Assembly (NCBI RefSeq): GCF_001421245.1 | Contig: NZ_LMKE01000006.1 | Span: 241,425 to 273,780 of the forward strand | Reading direction: 5' to 3' | Source: Sphingomonas sp. Leaf10 | GTDB taxonomy: Bacteria; Pseudomonadota; Alphaproteobacteria; Sphingomonadales; Sphingomonadaceae | Length of the DNA stretch: 32,356 bases | In this document: piece by piece, positions 10,567-19,186 of the stretch | Position numbering within the stretch: the first letter of the stretch is position 1 | How the letters are laid out: the number at the start of each line of letters is the position of its first letter | Position numbers and translations under genes: made by a program | The notes under the pieces: generated by a model | Seen by the model: only the letters and a program-made list of their open reading frames with translations | Told to the model about the DNA's origin: nothing | Database searches by the model: none

Positions 10567-11187
10567 TTACAGAAAACTAGCCCGCAGCCCGTCGATCACG
10601 AACTGCGCCGCCAGCGCCGCCAGCAGCACGCCGAGCAGTCGGGTAATCACAGCCTCGATCCGCGCGCCGAGCAGCTTCATCAGCGGCCCCGCCGCCAGCA
10701 GCGCGATCAGCGTCAGCAACAGGATCGATGCCAGCGCGCCGAGCACCACCGCCCGCGCGCTCCAATCGCCGACCTGGCTCATCAACAGCATCACCGATGC
10801 GATCGATCCCGGCCCGGCGATCATCGGCATCGCCATCGGGAAGGTCGAGACATCCTCGACCTCATGCGTCTCGATGATCTTCTGCGCGCGGTCCTCGCGG
10901 CGCTGGGTGCGCTTTTCGAAGACCATTTCCAGCGCGATCAGGAACAGCATAATGCCGCCGGCGATGCGGAAGCTGTCGAGGCTGATGCCCAATGCCTTGA
11001 GCAGCGCCTGTCCGAACAACGCGAACACGATCAGGATCGCTGCGGCGATCCCGACCGCGCGAATCGCCATCGACCGGCGCTGCACGTCGGATGCGCCGGT
11101 AGTCAGCCCGGCATAGATCGGCGCGCAGCCTGGCGGATCGATCACCACGAAGAAGGTGATGAGCGACGAGACGAACAGCTCGATCAC
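10567..11187 (-). CDS. MarC family integral membrane protein
   Basis: The 206-aa product matches the MarC family in length and pattern: about six hydrophobic segments, an early [14 protein letters not shown] and a later [16 protein letters not shown] segment, both typical of the family. MarC proteins are inner-membrane proteins of uncertain function; the original proposal of a role in multiple antibiotic resistance was not upheld. The start is a GTG at 11187 overlapping the folD stop codon (GTGA, 4 nt), which strongly suggests translational coupling to folD. There is no sign of functional linkage between the two products. Confidence 0.9.
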   Translation of the reverse strand: MIELFVSSLITFFVVIDPPGCAPIYAGLTTGASDVQRRSMAIRAVGIAAAILIVFALFGQALLKALGISLDSFRIAGGIMLFLIALEMVFEKRTQRREDRAQKIIETHEVEDVSTFPMAMPMIAGPGSIASVMLLMSQVGDWSARAVVLGALASILLLTLIALLAAGPLMKLLGARIEAVITRLLGVLLAALAAQFVIDGLRASFL

Positions 11188-12059
11188 AGCGCACTGTCGT
11201 CGAACGAGAGCCCTTCACGCCGATGTGCGGCGACCAGCGTATTGCGCAGCAGGCAGGCGATGGTCATCGGCCCGACCCCGCCGGGCACCGGCGTAATGGC
11301 GCCGGCGACCTCGACGGCGGAGGCGAAATCGACATCGCCGACCAGCCCGTCGTCGGTGCGGTTGATGCCGACATCGATGACGGTGGCGTCGGGCTTCAGC
11401 CATTCGCCCTTCACGAACTTCGCCCGCCCGACCGCCGCGACGACGATATCGGCGCGCGCGACATGCCCCGGCAGGTCACGCGTGCGCGAATGGGCGATGG
11501 TCACGGTGCAGCTTTCGGCAGTCAGCAGCGCCGCCATCGGCTTGCCGACGATGTTCGAGCGGCCGACCACCACCGCATCCTTGCCCGACAGGTCGCCCAG
11601 CACGTCGCGCAACAGCAACAGGCAGCCATAGGGCGTGCACGGGACCATCCCCGGCAAGCCGGTAGCGAGCCGCCCGGCATTGACCGGGTGGAAGCCGTCG
11701 ACATCCTTGTCGGGATCGATGGTGAGCAGCACGGCATCGCTGTCGAGATGCTTCGGCAACGGCAACTGCACGAGGATGCCGTCGACCGCCGGATCGGCGT
11801 TCAGTTGTTCGACCAGTGCGATCAGTTCTTCCTGGCCCACATCGGCCGACAGGCGGTGTTCGAAGCTGGCCATGCCCGCCTCGCGCGTCGCCTTCCCCTT
11901 CGACCGGACATAGACCGCCGACGCCGCATCCGCGCCGACCAGCACGACGGCAAGGCCGGCAGGACGACCGGCGGCTTCGGCGAAGGTAGCGGCATGGGTG
12001 GCGACCCGCGCGCGCAACTGGGCGGCGAAGGCTTTTCCGTCGATGATCCGGGCTGTCAT
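11184..12059 (-). CDS. folD: Bifunctional methylene-THF dehydrogenase / methenyl-THF cyclohydrolase
   Basis: The 291-aa product is FolD, which interconverts 5,10-methylene-, 5,10-methenyl- and 10-formyl-tetrahydrofolate with NADP in the cytoplasm, feeding purine and formylmethionine synthesis. The catalytic YVRSK (Y50, K54) is present, followed by [10 protein letters not shown], the signature DKDVDGFHP, the nucleotide-binding GRSNIVGKP and the C-terminal PGGVGPMT. Length is normal. I chose the ATG at 12059 ([11 protein letters not shown]) because family members usually begin so; an in-frame ATG at 12071 adds four residues. Neither has a strong ribosome site. The gene is first in a two-gene unit with marC. 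The divergent SGNH frame begins only 18 bp away, so the folD promoter must lie within that frame's 5' part. Confidence 0.97.
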   Translation of the reverse strand: MTARIIDGKAFAAQLRARVATHAATFAEAAGRPAGLAVVLVGADAASAVYVRSKGKATREAGMASFEHRLSADVGQEELIALVEQLNADPAVDGILVQLPLPKHLDSDAVLLTIDPDKDVDGFHPVNAGRLATGLPGMVPCTPYGCLLLLRDVLGDLSGKDAVVVGRSNIVGKPMAALLTAESCTVTIAHSRTRDLPGHVARADIVVAAVGRAKFVKGEWLKPDATVIDVGINRTDDGLVGDVDFASAVEVAGAITPVPGGVGPMTIACLLRNTLVAAHRREGLSFDDSAL

Positions 12060-12076
12060 GGAGTTGTGCATAAAGG

Positions 12077-13078
12077 GTGGCGGCGACGTTCGCCACCCCT
12101 CGCTTCTACACCGATCGAACCAGCATCGTCGCCGGCACTCGGCCCGCCGTCGCCAGCGCACCGCCCCACCGGTCACAGAGCGAAACCCGCGGCACAAACA
12201 AGATCGCCGGCTCTTCGCTGCGGTTGAGCGACGACGTCCGGCGGATCGACGCGGACGCGACCGCCGACAAGGACTATCCGTGCCTCGTCAACGCCGGTGC
12301 GGTTGCGCCCAGCTCGCTGCCGCTCTGCAATCAGGCGAAGGCGGCCGGTTCGAATATCGCCATCTTCGGTGACAGCCACGCCGGAGCGCTCGGACGGGCG
12401 GGCGCCGCGAAAGCGTCCGAACGCGGTCTAGGCGCTGTCATACTGGCCAAGCAGAATTGCCGGCCGCTGGTCGGCGTCTCCCTATATCGGTCGAAGGAAC
12501 CCGACCTGACGGGGAAGTGCAGCGCGTTCCTCGACGCTGCGACGAAGCGCCTGACCGACGACCCTTCGCTCCAGCGCGTCATCGTCGGCGGGCTGTGGGC
12601 CATCCCGCTCATGGAAGCGGGTCCGACCAGATATATCGGCACGATCAACGCGACGAAGAAACTTTCTGGCCGTCCGCTGCAGGAAGCCGGCCTCACCGCG
12701 CTTACCCGGCAACTGTCGCAGGCGGGCAAGAAGACGATCCTGGTGCAGGATGTCCCCTTCCTGTCGGTCGACCCGGTCCGCGCGACGTTGATCGAAGCGA
12801 TACCGGCCAGGAAGTTCATCGCCGAACTGGTCGGCGGCAATCTGGAAAAGCCGGGGTTCGACAGCGAAGCCCATCAGGACGCCGACCTGAAAGCCATGTT
12901 CGACAAGCTGGCGCGAACGCCGAACACATCGACGATCGAGGCGGGAGCGTTCTTCTGTTCGCGCGACGGGTGCCGTTTCGAGGAAAACGGACAACTGCTG
13001 TTCTACGACCGGACCCACATCACCGGACATGGAGCCAAACGGGTGTTCGACCACGCCCAGCGCGAAATCTGGAAGTAG
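12077..13078 (+). CDS. SGNH-domain protein, probably the 5'-truncated C-terminal half of an O-acyltransferase
   Basis: The frame encodes up to 333 aa. From about residue 48 onward it resembles the SGNH domain that follows the ten-helix acyltransferase-3 domain in OafA/OatA-type O-acetyltransferases. The nucleophile motif [11 protein letters not shown] is near residue 97 and the late D-x-x-H motif [15 protein letters not shown] near residue 310; paired cysteines surround the domain. The membrane acyltransferase part is missing and there is no signal peptide, although this domain normally works in the periplasm. The first 45 residues look like non-coding translation and overlap the probable folD promoter. 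The only upstream start is a GTG at 12077; the true start, if any, is unresolved. I read it as a gene remnant with an intact frame, or a recently truncated gene. A cytoplasmic SGNH hydrolase is the less likely alternative. Confidence 0.6.
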   Translation: MAATFATPRFYTDRTSIVAGTRPAVASAPPHRSQSETRGTNKIAGSSLRLSDDVRRIDADATADKDYPCLVNAGAVAPSSLPLCNQAKAAGSNIAIFGDSHAGALGRAGAAKASERGLGAVILAKQNCRPLVGVSLYRSKEPDLTGKCSAFLDAATKRLTDDPSLQRVIVGGLWAIPLMEAGPTRYIGTINATKKLSGRPLQEAGLTALTRQLSQAGKKTILVQDVPFLSVDPVRATLIEAIPARKFIAELVGGNLEKPGFDSEAHQDADLKAMFDKLARTPNTSTIEAGAFFCSRDGCRFEENGQLLFYDRTHITGHGAKRVFDHAQREIWK

Positions 13079-13162
13079 CGCGAACGCGGATTACCGTCTC
13101 CCGGCGGGATTGCGAGGTAGAAGGGCCGATCGACATTCAGTTGGAAGGTCGGCGAACTGCTA

Positions 13163-13262
13163 ACCCTCCCTGACAAAAGCTTCAGGCTGGTAGGTTTGGG
13201 GCTGGTGTAGCGCTCCCTCGCGGGCCGACCCACCCCCGACCCCTCCCTTGTCAGGGAGGGGA
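13163..13262 (-). repeat. Dispersed palindromic doublet repeat (copy 2, inverted, one arm degraded)
   Basis: This copy is in reverse orientation relative to the others. Its intact arm (13229-13261) has the hairpin CCCCTCCCT / TGTC / AGGGAGGGG (13240-13261) and a minus-strand G-quadruplex motif over 13229-13247. The conserved inner spacer (GGCCCGCGAGGGAGCG when read on minus) is present. The other arm (13163-13210) keeps CCCTCCCTGACA and TAGGT but has lost the G-runs. It sits in the 315-bp gap between the SGNH frame and otsB; the rest of that gap holds only the otsB leader. Confidence 0.8.
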
Positions 13263-13357
13263 GAGGTGGAACCGGCGTCGTGATCGCGCGGACCGACTTC
13301 AGTACCGACGGGACGGCGGGTCCGGCCGCGCATTGGACCAAAATACACTGCACCTGC

Positions 13358-13383
13358 GAAACGATTCACGGGCACGCGGCGTT
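13358..13383 (+). promoter_or_regulatory. Weak candidate EcfG general-stress promoter of otsB
   Basis: GAAAC (13358-13362), then 17 nt, then CGTT (13380-13383) resembles the alphaproteobacterial EcfG pattern GGAAC-N16/17-CGTT with one mismatch in the -35. It ends 10 bp before the otsB ATG, so a transcript would have almost no leader. Trehalose genes are often under the general stress response in this class, which makes the match worth noting but not secure. Confidence 0.3.
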
Positions 13384-13393
13384 CATCGGACCG

Positions 13394-14137
13394 ATGGCGT
13401 ACCCAGACCTTCCTCCTCCGCCCGCCGGCCTGCTCGACGATGCCGGTCTGTTCCTCGATTTCGACGGCACGCTGGTCGAACTGGCCGAGCGCCCCGATGG
13501 CGTCGTGGTCGGCGACGAATTACGGGCATTGCTACAGCGACTGGCACACCGGCTCGACGGCCGGGTCGCGATCGTCAGCGGGCGGTCGGTCGAACAGATT
13601 GACGGCTTTCTGGGGCAGACGATCGCCGATTACGCGGTGGTCGGCAGCCACGGCGCCGAAATCCGCCCCGCCGGCGGCACCACCCTGCTGCCCGATCGCC
13701 CCGCCAGCCTGACCGCCGCCGAGCGCGCGTTCGAGGACCGGTTCGGCGACGATCCGCGCATTGTGATCGAGATCAAGACATTGGGCGTCGCGATCCATTA
13801 TCGCGGCGCTCCCGAAGTCGAACAGGAGGCGCACGCGCTCGTCGATGCCTTCGCCCAGCGCGACGGGCTGACCACGCAGGCCGGCAAGATGATGATCGAG
13901 TTGCGCATGGACGGCCATGACAAGGGCACCGCGATCGCGACGCTGTGCGAGAACGCGCCCTTTGCCGGGCATCCGCCGATCTTCGTCGGCGACGACCTGA
14001 CCGACGAACCGGGCATGGTCGTGGCGGCACATCATGGCGGTGCCGGCATCCTGATCGGTGCCGTGCGCGATACCGCTGCGACCTATCGACTGGACGATGT
14101 CGCATCCTTTCTCGACTGGCTGGAGACGAACGCATGA
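13394..14137 (+). CDS. otsB: Trehalose-6-phosphate phosphatase
   Basis: The 247-aa product is a HAD-superfamily trehalose-phosphatase that releases phosphate from trehalose 6-phosphate, the second step of the OtsAB route. The nucleophile motif LDFDGTL (D22, D24), a Ser/Arg motif IVSGRS, the cap region and the metal-binding motif VGDDLTDE (D200, D201) are all present. I chose the ATG at 13394 (MAYPDLPPPP); an open frame reaches back to 13280 but encodes unlikely sequence next to the repeat. It is the first gene of otsB-GH15-otsA; its stop TGA overlaps the next ATG (ATGA), so the operon is tightly coupled. Confidence 0.95.
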   Translation: MAYPDLPPPPAGLLDDAGLFLDFDGTLVELAERPDGVVVGDELRALLQRLAHRLDGRVAIVSGRSVEQIDGFLGQTIADYAVVGSHGAEIRPAGGTTLLPDRPASLTAAERAFEDRFGDDPRIVIEIKTLGVAIHYRGAPEVEQEAHALVDAFAQRDGLTTQAGKMMIELRMDGHDKGTAIATLCENAPFAGHPPIFVGDDLTDEPGMVVAAHHGGAGILIGAVRDTAATYRLDDVASFLDWLETNA

Positions 14138-15930
14138 CCGCGACGATGGACCTGTGGCCGATCGGAAACTGCCAGGTATCGGCGCTGGTCGACCGCAACG
14201 GGCGCTTCGTGTGGGGGTGTCTGCCGCGGGTCGATGGCGATCCGGCCTTTTCGTCGCTGCTGGATGACCGGCGGCGCGGATCGGACGGGGCGTTCGGCTT
14301 CTGGGAAATCGACCTCGACGGCTGCGTCGATACGCAGCAGAGCTATATCCGCAACACGCCGGTGCTGGTGACGCGCCACACCGACGCGGCGGGCAACGCG
14401 ATCGAGGTCGTCGACTTCTGCCCGCGCTTCAAGCGGCATGACCGCATGTACCGCCCGGTCGCCTTCTGCCGGATCGTACGCCCGCTGGCGGGAAGCCCGC
14501 GCATCCGCGTGCGCCTGCGCCCGTCCGTCGACTGGGGCAGCGCGCCGGCGGAGCGGACGCGCGGGTCGAACCATATCCGCTACCTGCTCGACAGCGAGAC
14601 GATCCGCCTGTCGACCAGCGCCCCGGTCGGCTGGGTCGAGGACGAGCGGCTGTTCCGGGTCGAACGCACATTGCATTTCTTCCTTGGGCCGGACGAAAGT
14701 TTCTCGGACGAACTGCCGGCTTCGGTCGAGCGGATGCTGAAAAACACGATCGACGAATGGCGCCACTGGGTCCGTGGCCTCGCCACCCCGGTCGAATGGC
14801 AGCAGGCGGTAATCCGCAGCGCGATCACGCTGAAACTGTGCCAGCATGAGGAAACCGGCGCGATCGTCGCCGCACTGACCACGTCGATCCCCGAACATGC
14901 GAATAGCGGGCGCAACTGGGACTATCGCTACTGCTGGATCCGCGATGCCTATTATACGGTGCAGGCGCTGAACCGGCTGGGCGCGCTCGACGTGCTGGAG
15001 GGGTATCTCGAATATCTGCGCAACATCGTCGACAATGCCGCCGACGGACAGATTCAGCCGCTCTACGGTGTCGGCGGCGAGGCGACGCTGGTCGAGCGTG
15101 AGGCCGAGGGGCTGGATGGCTATCGCGGCATGGGGCCGGTCCGCGTCGGCAATCAGGCGTACGAACAGGTCCAGCACGATGCGTACGGCCAGATCATCCT
15201 GTCCAACGCGCAGGGGTTCTTCGACCAGCGGCTGTTCCGCGTCGGCAAGCAGGCCGATTTCGAAGCGCTGGAGCCGATCGGCGAACGGGCTTGGGCGGCG
15301 TACGACAAGCCCGATGCCGGCCTGTGGGAATTGCGCACCAAAAGCCATGTCCACACCTATAGCGCCGCGATGTGCTGGGCAGCGTGCGACCGGCTCGCCA
15401 ATGTCGCCGGCACGCTGGACCTGACCGAACGTGAGACCTTCTGGCGCGACCGGGCGACGGCGATGCGGACCAAGATCGAGCGCGAGGCATGGCGGCCGGA
15501 GACGAACCGCATGTCGGCGACCTTCGGCGGCGACGATCTCGACGCCAGCATCATCCAGCTGCTCGACCTGCGCTTCCTAGACCCCGACGATCCGCGCTTC
15601 ATCGGCACGCTGGAGGCGGTGGAGAAGGGGTTGCGGCGCGGTAGCCACATGCTGCGCTATGCGATCGAGGATGATTTCGGCCTGCCGCACACCGCGTTCA
15701 ACGTCTGTACCTTCTGGCTGATCGAGGCGCTGCACGCGACCGGGCGCGACGAGGATGCGCGCGAATTGCTGGAGGAAATGCTGTCGCGCTGCACGCCCGC
15801 CGGGCTGTTGTCGGAGGATATCGACCCCGAAACCGGGGAACTCTGGGGCAATTATCCCCAAACCTACTCGCTGGTCGGCATGATCAACAGCGCCGTCCTG
15901 CTGAGCAAGTCATGGAATGTCGTACGATGA
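14134..15930 (+). CDS. Glycoside hydrolase family 15 protein (glucoamylase/trehalase-like)
   Basis: The 598-aa product has the layout of bacterial GH15 proteins: an N-terminal beta-sandwich (about 1-230) and a C-terminal (alpha/alpha)6 barrel. Recognisable segments are NWDYRYCWIRDAYY near residue 261, the Glu-rich GYRGMGPVRVGNQAYEQ and the late SEDIDPETGELWGNYPQTYS near 560, where the two catalytic Glu residues of the family normally lie. No signal peptide is present, so it acts in the cytoplasm. It lies between otsB and otsA with 4-nt ATGA overlaps on both sides. Some GH15 members are trehalases and others glucoamylases or dextran glucosidases. The context favours trehalose or a related alpha-glucoside as substrate, but sequence alone does not decide. 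The ATG at 14134 is set by the overlap. Confidence 0.9.
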   Translation: MTATMDLWPIGNCQVSALVDRNGRFVWGCLPRVDGDPAFSSLLDDRRRGSDGAFGFWEIDLDGCVDTQQSYIRNTPVLVTRHTDAAGNAIEVVDFCPRFKRHDRMYRPVAFCRIVRPLAGSPRIRVRLRPSVDWGSAPAERTRGSNHIRYLLDSETIRLSTSAPVGWVEDERLFRVERTLHFFLGPDESFSDELPASVERMLKNTIDEWRHWVRGLATPVEWQQAVIRSAITLKLCQHEETGAIVAALTTSIPEHANSGRNWDYRYCWIRDAYYTVQALNRLGALDVLEGYLEYLRNIVDNAADGQIQPLYGVGGEATLVEREAEGLDGYRGMGPVRVGNQAYEQVQHDAYGQIILSNAQGFFDQRLFRVGKQADFEALEPIGERAWAAYDKPDAGLWELRTKSHVHTYSAAMCWAACDRLANVAGTLDLTERETFWRDRATAMRTKIEREAWRPETNRMSATFGGDDLDASIIQLLDLRFLDPDDPRFIGTLEAVEKGLRRGSHMLRYAIEDDFGLPHTAFNVCTFWLIEALHATGRDEDARELLEEMLSRCTPAGLLSEDIDPETGELWGNYPQTYSLVGMINSAVLLSKSWNVVR

Positions 15931-17309
15931 GTCGATTGATCGTCATCTCGAACCGGGTGCAGGCTCCCCAGCCCGGCACCGGCGGCGGGGCGCAGGGCGG
16001 GCTGGCCGTCGCGCTCAACGCCGCACTGGCGGAAGAGGACGGTATCTGGTTCGGCTGGTCGGGCGAGACCAGCGACAATCGCGAGCTCCGCTTCCAGACC
16101 TATGGCGGCGTCACCAGCGCGGTGATGGATTTGAGCGAGCAGGACGTCGAGGAATATTATGACGGTTACGCCAACCGCACCCTGTGGCCGCTATTCCACT
16201 ATCGCCTAGACCTGACCGAGTTCGAACGCGACTTTCAGGGCGGCTATGAACGGGTCAACCGCGTGTTCGGCGAACGCATCGGCCCGCATATCGAACCCGA
16301 CGACTTGATCTGGGTCCATGACTATCACATGATCCCCTTGGGCTGGGTGCTGCGGCAACAGGGGATCACCAATCGCATCGGCTTCTTCCTGCATATTCCG
16401 TGGCCGCCACGCCGGCTGCTGACCGCGCTGCCCGATCACCGCCGCATGGTCGAGGCGCTGTTCGCCTATGACGTGGTCGGGTTCCAGAATGAGGAATGGC
16501 TCGACAGCTTCTTCAACTATGTCCGCGAGGAGATGGACGGGACGATCGACGGCAACCGCGTCACCGTCGGCGGGCGCACGATCACCGCGATCAGCTGCCC
16601 GATCGGGATCGAGGCGAAGGACTTCATCGCCGGCGCGGCCGGCCCGGTCGCGCGCGCGGCGCAACTCAACCAGCTCGAAAGCGCGGTCGGGCGCAGCCTG
16701 ATCGTCGGGGTCGACCGGCTCGATTATTCGAAGGGGTTGCCCGAACGCTTCGCCGGGTACGAACGCTTCCTCCAGAATCATCCCGACCGGCGGGCCTTGG
16801 TCTATCTGCTGCAGATCGCGCCGCCGTCGCGCACCGCGGTGCAGACCTATCGCGACATCCGCAACACGCTCGAACAGCAATCGGGGCGGATCAACGGTGC
16901 CTATGCCGATACCGATTGGGTCCCGATCCGCTATGTGAACAAGGGCTATCCGCGCGAGGTGCTGGCCGGCATCTATCGCGCGGCGCGGATCGGGCTGGTC
17001 ACGCCGCTGCGTGACGGCATGAACCTGGTCGCGAAGGAATATGTCGCGGCACAGGATCCGCGCGATCCCGGCGTGCTGGTGCTCTCGCGCTTCGCCGGGG
17101 CGGCGCAGCAGCTGGCGTGCGGCGCGATCATGGTGAACCCGTACAGCGCCGAGGACATGGCCGACGCGATCGACAAGGCGCTGCGTATGCCGCGCGCCGA
17201 ACGGATCGAGCGGTGGCAGGCGATGATCGACAATGTCGTCGACGAGGATGTGATCTGGTGGCGCAAGCGGTTCATCGATGCGCTGACGGCGGAGACGAAT
17301 GACGGCTGA
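15927..17309 (+). CDS. otsA: Alpha,alpha-trehalose-phosphate synthase (UDP-forming)
   Basis: The 460-aa GT20 enzyme joins glucose from UDP-glucose to glucose 6-phosphate to give trehalose 6-phosphate, substrate of OtsB. Family motifs are clear: the N-terminal VISNRV, a GGGAQGGLAVAL glycine loop, WVHDYHMIPL, VGVDRLDYSKGLPERF near residue 262 and the nucleotide-sugar site PLRDGMNLVAKEYVA. No signal peptide or fused phosphatase is present. I chose the ATG at 15927 (MSRLIVISNRV), whose ATGA overlaps the GH15 stop; an ATG at 15912 would add five residues. Trehalose made by this pathway is a protectant against drying, salt and heat. It is the last gene of the operon; a palindromic doublet follows at 17417. 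Confidence 0.97.
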   Translation: MSRLIVISNRVQAPQPGTGGGAQGGLAVALNAALAEEDGIWFGWSGETSDNRELRFQTYGGVTSAVMDLSEQDVEEYYDGYANRTLWPLFHYRLDLTEFERDFQGGYERVNRVFGERIGPHIEPDDLIWVHDYHMIPLGWVLRQQGITNRIGFFLHIPWPPRRLLTALPDHRRMVEALFAYDVVGFQNEEWLDSFFNYVREEMDGTIDGNRVTVGGRTITAISCPIGIEAKDFIAGAAGPVARAAQLNQLESAVGRSLIVGVDRLDYSKGLPERFAGYERFLQNHPDRRALVYLLQIAPPSRTAVQTYRDIRNTLEQQSGRINGAYADTDWVPIRYVNKGYPREVLAGIYRAARIGLVTPLRDGMNLVAKEYVAAQDPRDPGVLVLSRFAGAAQQLACGAIMVNPYSAEDMADAIDKALRMPRAERIERWQAMIDNVVDEDVIWWRKRFIDALTAETNDG

Positions 17310-17416
17310 CCCGGCTGCCGGGTATTGACCCAAGGTCGCGCTTCTCACCGCCGCCGGAAGAAGGAGCGGGACCCCGGATCAAGTCCGAGGTGACGTTGGT
17401 GGAGAGTTCGCTTTAC

Positions 17417-17523
17417 TCCCCTCCCTGACAAGGGAGGGGTTGGGGGTGGGTCGGCCCGCGAGGAAACGAAACCGCGCTACAACGGGCCTACCCACCCCCG
17501 CCCCCTCCCTTGTCAGGGAGGGA
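17417..17523 (+). repeat. Dispersed palindromic doublet repeat (copy 3, complete)
   Basis: This copy has both arms. The left arm has the hairpin CCCCTCCCT / GACA / AGGGAGGGG (17418-17439) and a plus-strand G-quadruplex motif GGGAGGGGTTGGGGGTGGG (17432-17450). The right arm mirrors it: a minus-strand G-quadruplex motif at 17491-17509 and a hairpin at 17503-17522. GGGGGTGGGT and ACCCACCCCC can also pair with each other across the 40-nt spacer. It separates the convergent 3' ends of otsA and fumarase and probably ends transcription from both sides. Confidence 0.88.
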
Positions 17524-17533
17524 AGAAAAAAGC

Positions 17534-19075
17534 TTACGCCCCTTCCAGCAACCGCTCCTTCGCGATCTTCTCCCGCCACACCAAGGGCGCGAGGTGGTGG
17601 ACATTCTGCCCTTCGCTGTCGACCGCGACGGTGACCGGGAAGTCCTGCACCTCGAACTCGTAGATCGCTTCCATGCCGAGGTCCTCGAATCCGACGACCT
17701 TCGACCCCTTGATCGCGCGCGCGACGAGGTACGCCGCCCCGCCGACCGCCATCAGATAGGCCGACTTGGCGTCCGCGATCGCCTTGGTCGCATCGGCCCC
17801 GCGCTCCGCCTTGCCGACCATCGCCAGCAGGCCCTGGTCGAGCATCATGCGGGTGAACTTGTCCATGCGGGTGGCGGTGGTGGGGCCGGCCGGGCCGACC
17901 ACTTCCTCGCCGACCGGATCGACCGGCCCGACATAATAGATCACGCGGCCGCGGAAATCGACGGGCAGTTCCTCGCCCTTCGCCAGCATGTCGGCGATCC
18001 GCTTGTGCGCGGCGTCGCGGCCGGTCAGCATCTTGCCATTGAGCAACAGCCGGTCGCCATGCTTCCACGTCGCGACGACGTCGGGGGTCAGCGTGTCGAG
18101 ATCGACGCGGATCGCCGCCTTGTCCGGCGTCCAGTTGACGTCGGGCCAGTCGGCAAGGTTCGGCTGTTCCAGATAGGCGGGGCCGCTGCCGTCGAGCGTA
18201 AAATGCGCATGGCGGGTCGCGGCGCAGTTGGGGATCATCGCCACCGGCTTCGACGCGGCATGGGTCGGCCAGTCGAGGATTTTGACGTCCAATACGGTCG
18301 ACAGGCCACCCAAGCCCTGCGCGCCGATACCGAGCGCGTTGACCTTGTCCATCAACTCAATGCGCAGCGCCTCGACATCGGTCTGCGCCCCGCGCGCCTT
18401 CAGCTGGCCCATGTCGATCGGCGCCATCAGCGATTCCTTGGCGAGCAGCATCGCCTTTTCGGCGGTGCCGCCGATGCCGATGCCGATCATGCCCGGCGGG
18501 CACCAGCCGGCGCCCATTTGAGGAATCATCTCCAGCACCCAGTCGACGATCGAATCGCTGGGGTTCATCATCTTGAACTTGGACTTGTTTTCGCTGCCGC
18601 CGCCCTTGGCCGCGACATCGACATGCACCTTGTCGCCCGGCACCATTTCGACGTGCAGGACGGACGGCGTATTGTCCCTGGTATTGCGGCGCGTGAACGC
18701 CGGATCGGCGAGGATCGAAGCACGCAGCTTGTTCTCCGGGTGCAGATACGCGCGGCGCACGCCTTCGTCGACGACCTCCTGCAACGACCGGTCGCTGTCG
18801 AGGCGGCAATTCTGCCCCCATTTCACGAACACGGTGACGATGCCGGTATCCTGACAGATCGGGCGATGCCCCTCCGCGCACATCCGGCTGTTGGTCAGGA
18901 TCTGTGCGATCGCGTCCTTGGCGGCGGGCGACGTTTCGGCGGCATAGGCTTCACCCAGCGCGCGGATGTAATCCATCGGATGATAGTAGCTGATGAATTG
19001 CAGCGCATCGGCGACGCTGTCGATCAGATCGGCTTCGGTGATGGTGACGGTCATCTGCGGGTCCATATCGGTCAT
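17534..19075 (-). CDS. fumA: Fumarate hydratase, class I (4Fe-4S, single-chain)
   Basis: The 513-aa product is an iron-sulfur class I fumarase, which reversibly hydrates fumarate to (S)-malate in the TCA cycle. The alpha part (about 1-300) and beta part (about 330-513) are fused in one chain. The three cluster-ligand cysteines are visible: C74 in RPICQDTG, C192 in GWCPPGMIGIGIGG and C284 in PNCAATRH. The beta part has the GPTTATRMD motif. The class I enzyme is oxygen-sensitive, unlike class II FumC. I chose the ATG at 19075 (MTDMDPQMTV) because AGGGCGG lies just upstream; ATGs at 19066 and 19054 are alternatives. The same frame stays open far upstream into the next gene, which is a GC artefact. 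It is divergent from the c-di-GMP gene with 111 bp between. Confidence 0.95.
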   Translation of the reverse strand: MTDMDPQMTVTITEADLIDSVADALQFISYYHPMDYIRALGEAYAAETSPAAKDAIAQILTNSRMCAEGHRPICQDTGIVTVFVKWGQNCRLDSDRSLQEVVDEGVRRAYLHPENKLRASILADPAFTRRNTRDNTPSVLHVEMVPGDKVHVDVAAKGGGSENKSKFKMMNPSDSIVDWVLEMIPQMGAGWCPPGMIGIGIGGTAEKAMLLAKESLMAPIDMGQLKARGAQTDVEALRIELMDKVNALGIGAQGLGGLSTVLDVKILDWPTHAASKPVAMIPNCAATRHAHFTLDGSGPAYLEQPNLADWPDVNWTPDKAAIRVDLDTLTPDVVATWKHGDRLLLNGKMLTGRDAAHKRIADMLAKGEELPVDFRGRVIYYVGPVDPVGEEVVGPAGPTTATRMDKFTRMMLDQGLLAMVGKAERGADATKAIADAKSAYLMAVGGAAYLVARAIKGSKVVGFEDLGMEAIYEFEVQDFPVTVAVDSEGQNVHHLAPLVWREKIAKERLLEGA

Positions 19076-19082
19076 TTTCCGC

Positions 19083-19099
19083 CCTGCCCTACAGGCAGG
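19083..19099 (-). promoter_or_regulatory. Small hairpin next to the fumarase ribosome site
   Basis: CCTGCC (19083-19088) and GGCAGG (19094-19099) form a 6-bp perfect inverted repeat 7 bp upstream of the fumarase start codon, touching the purine-rich ribosome site. It lies in the 111-bp divergent region that must also hold both promoters. It could influence translation initiation or be a protein site; the evidence is only the symmetry. Confidence 0.3.
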
Positions 19100-19186
19100 A
19101 AGCCGCGCCATGCAAAGAATTCGTTCACGAAGCGCCGCTATCGTTGGCGGGAAGGGAAAAGGGGCGGGCAGTTGGCGATCGGCGGG

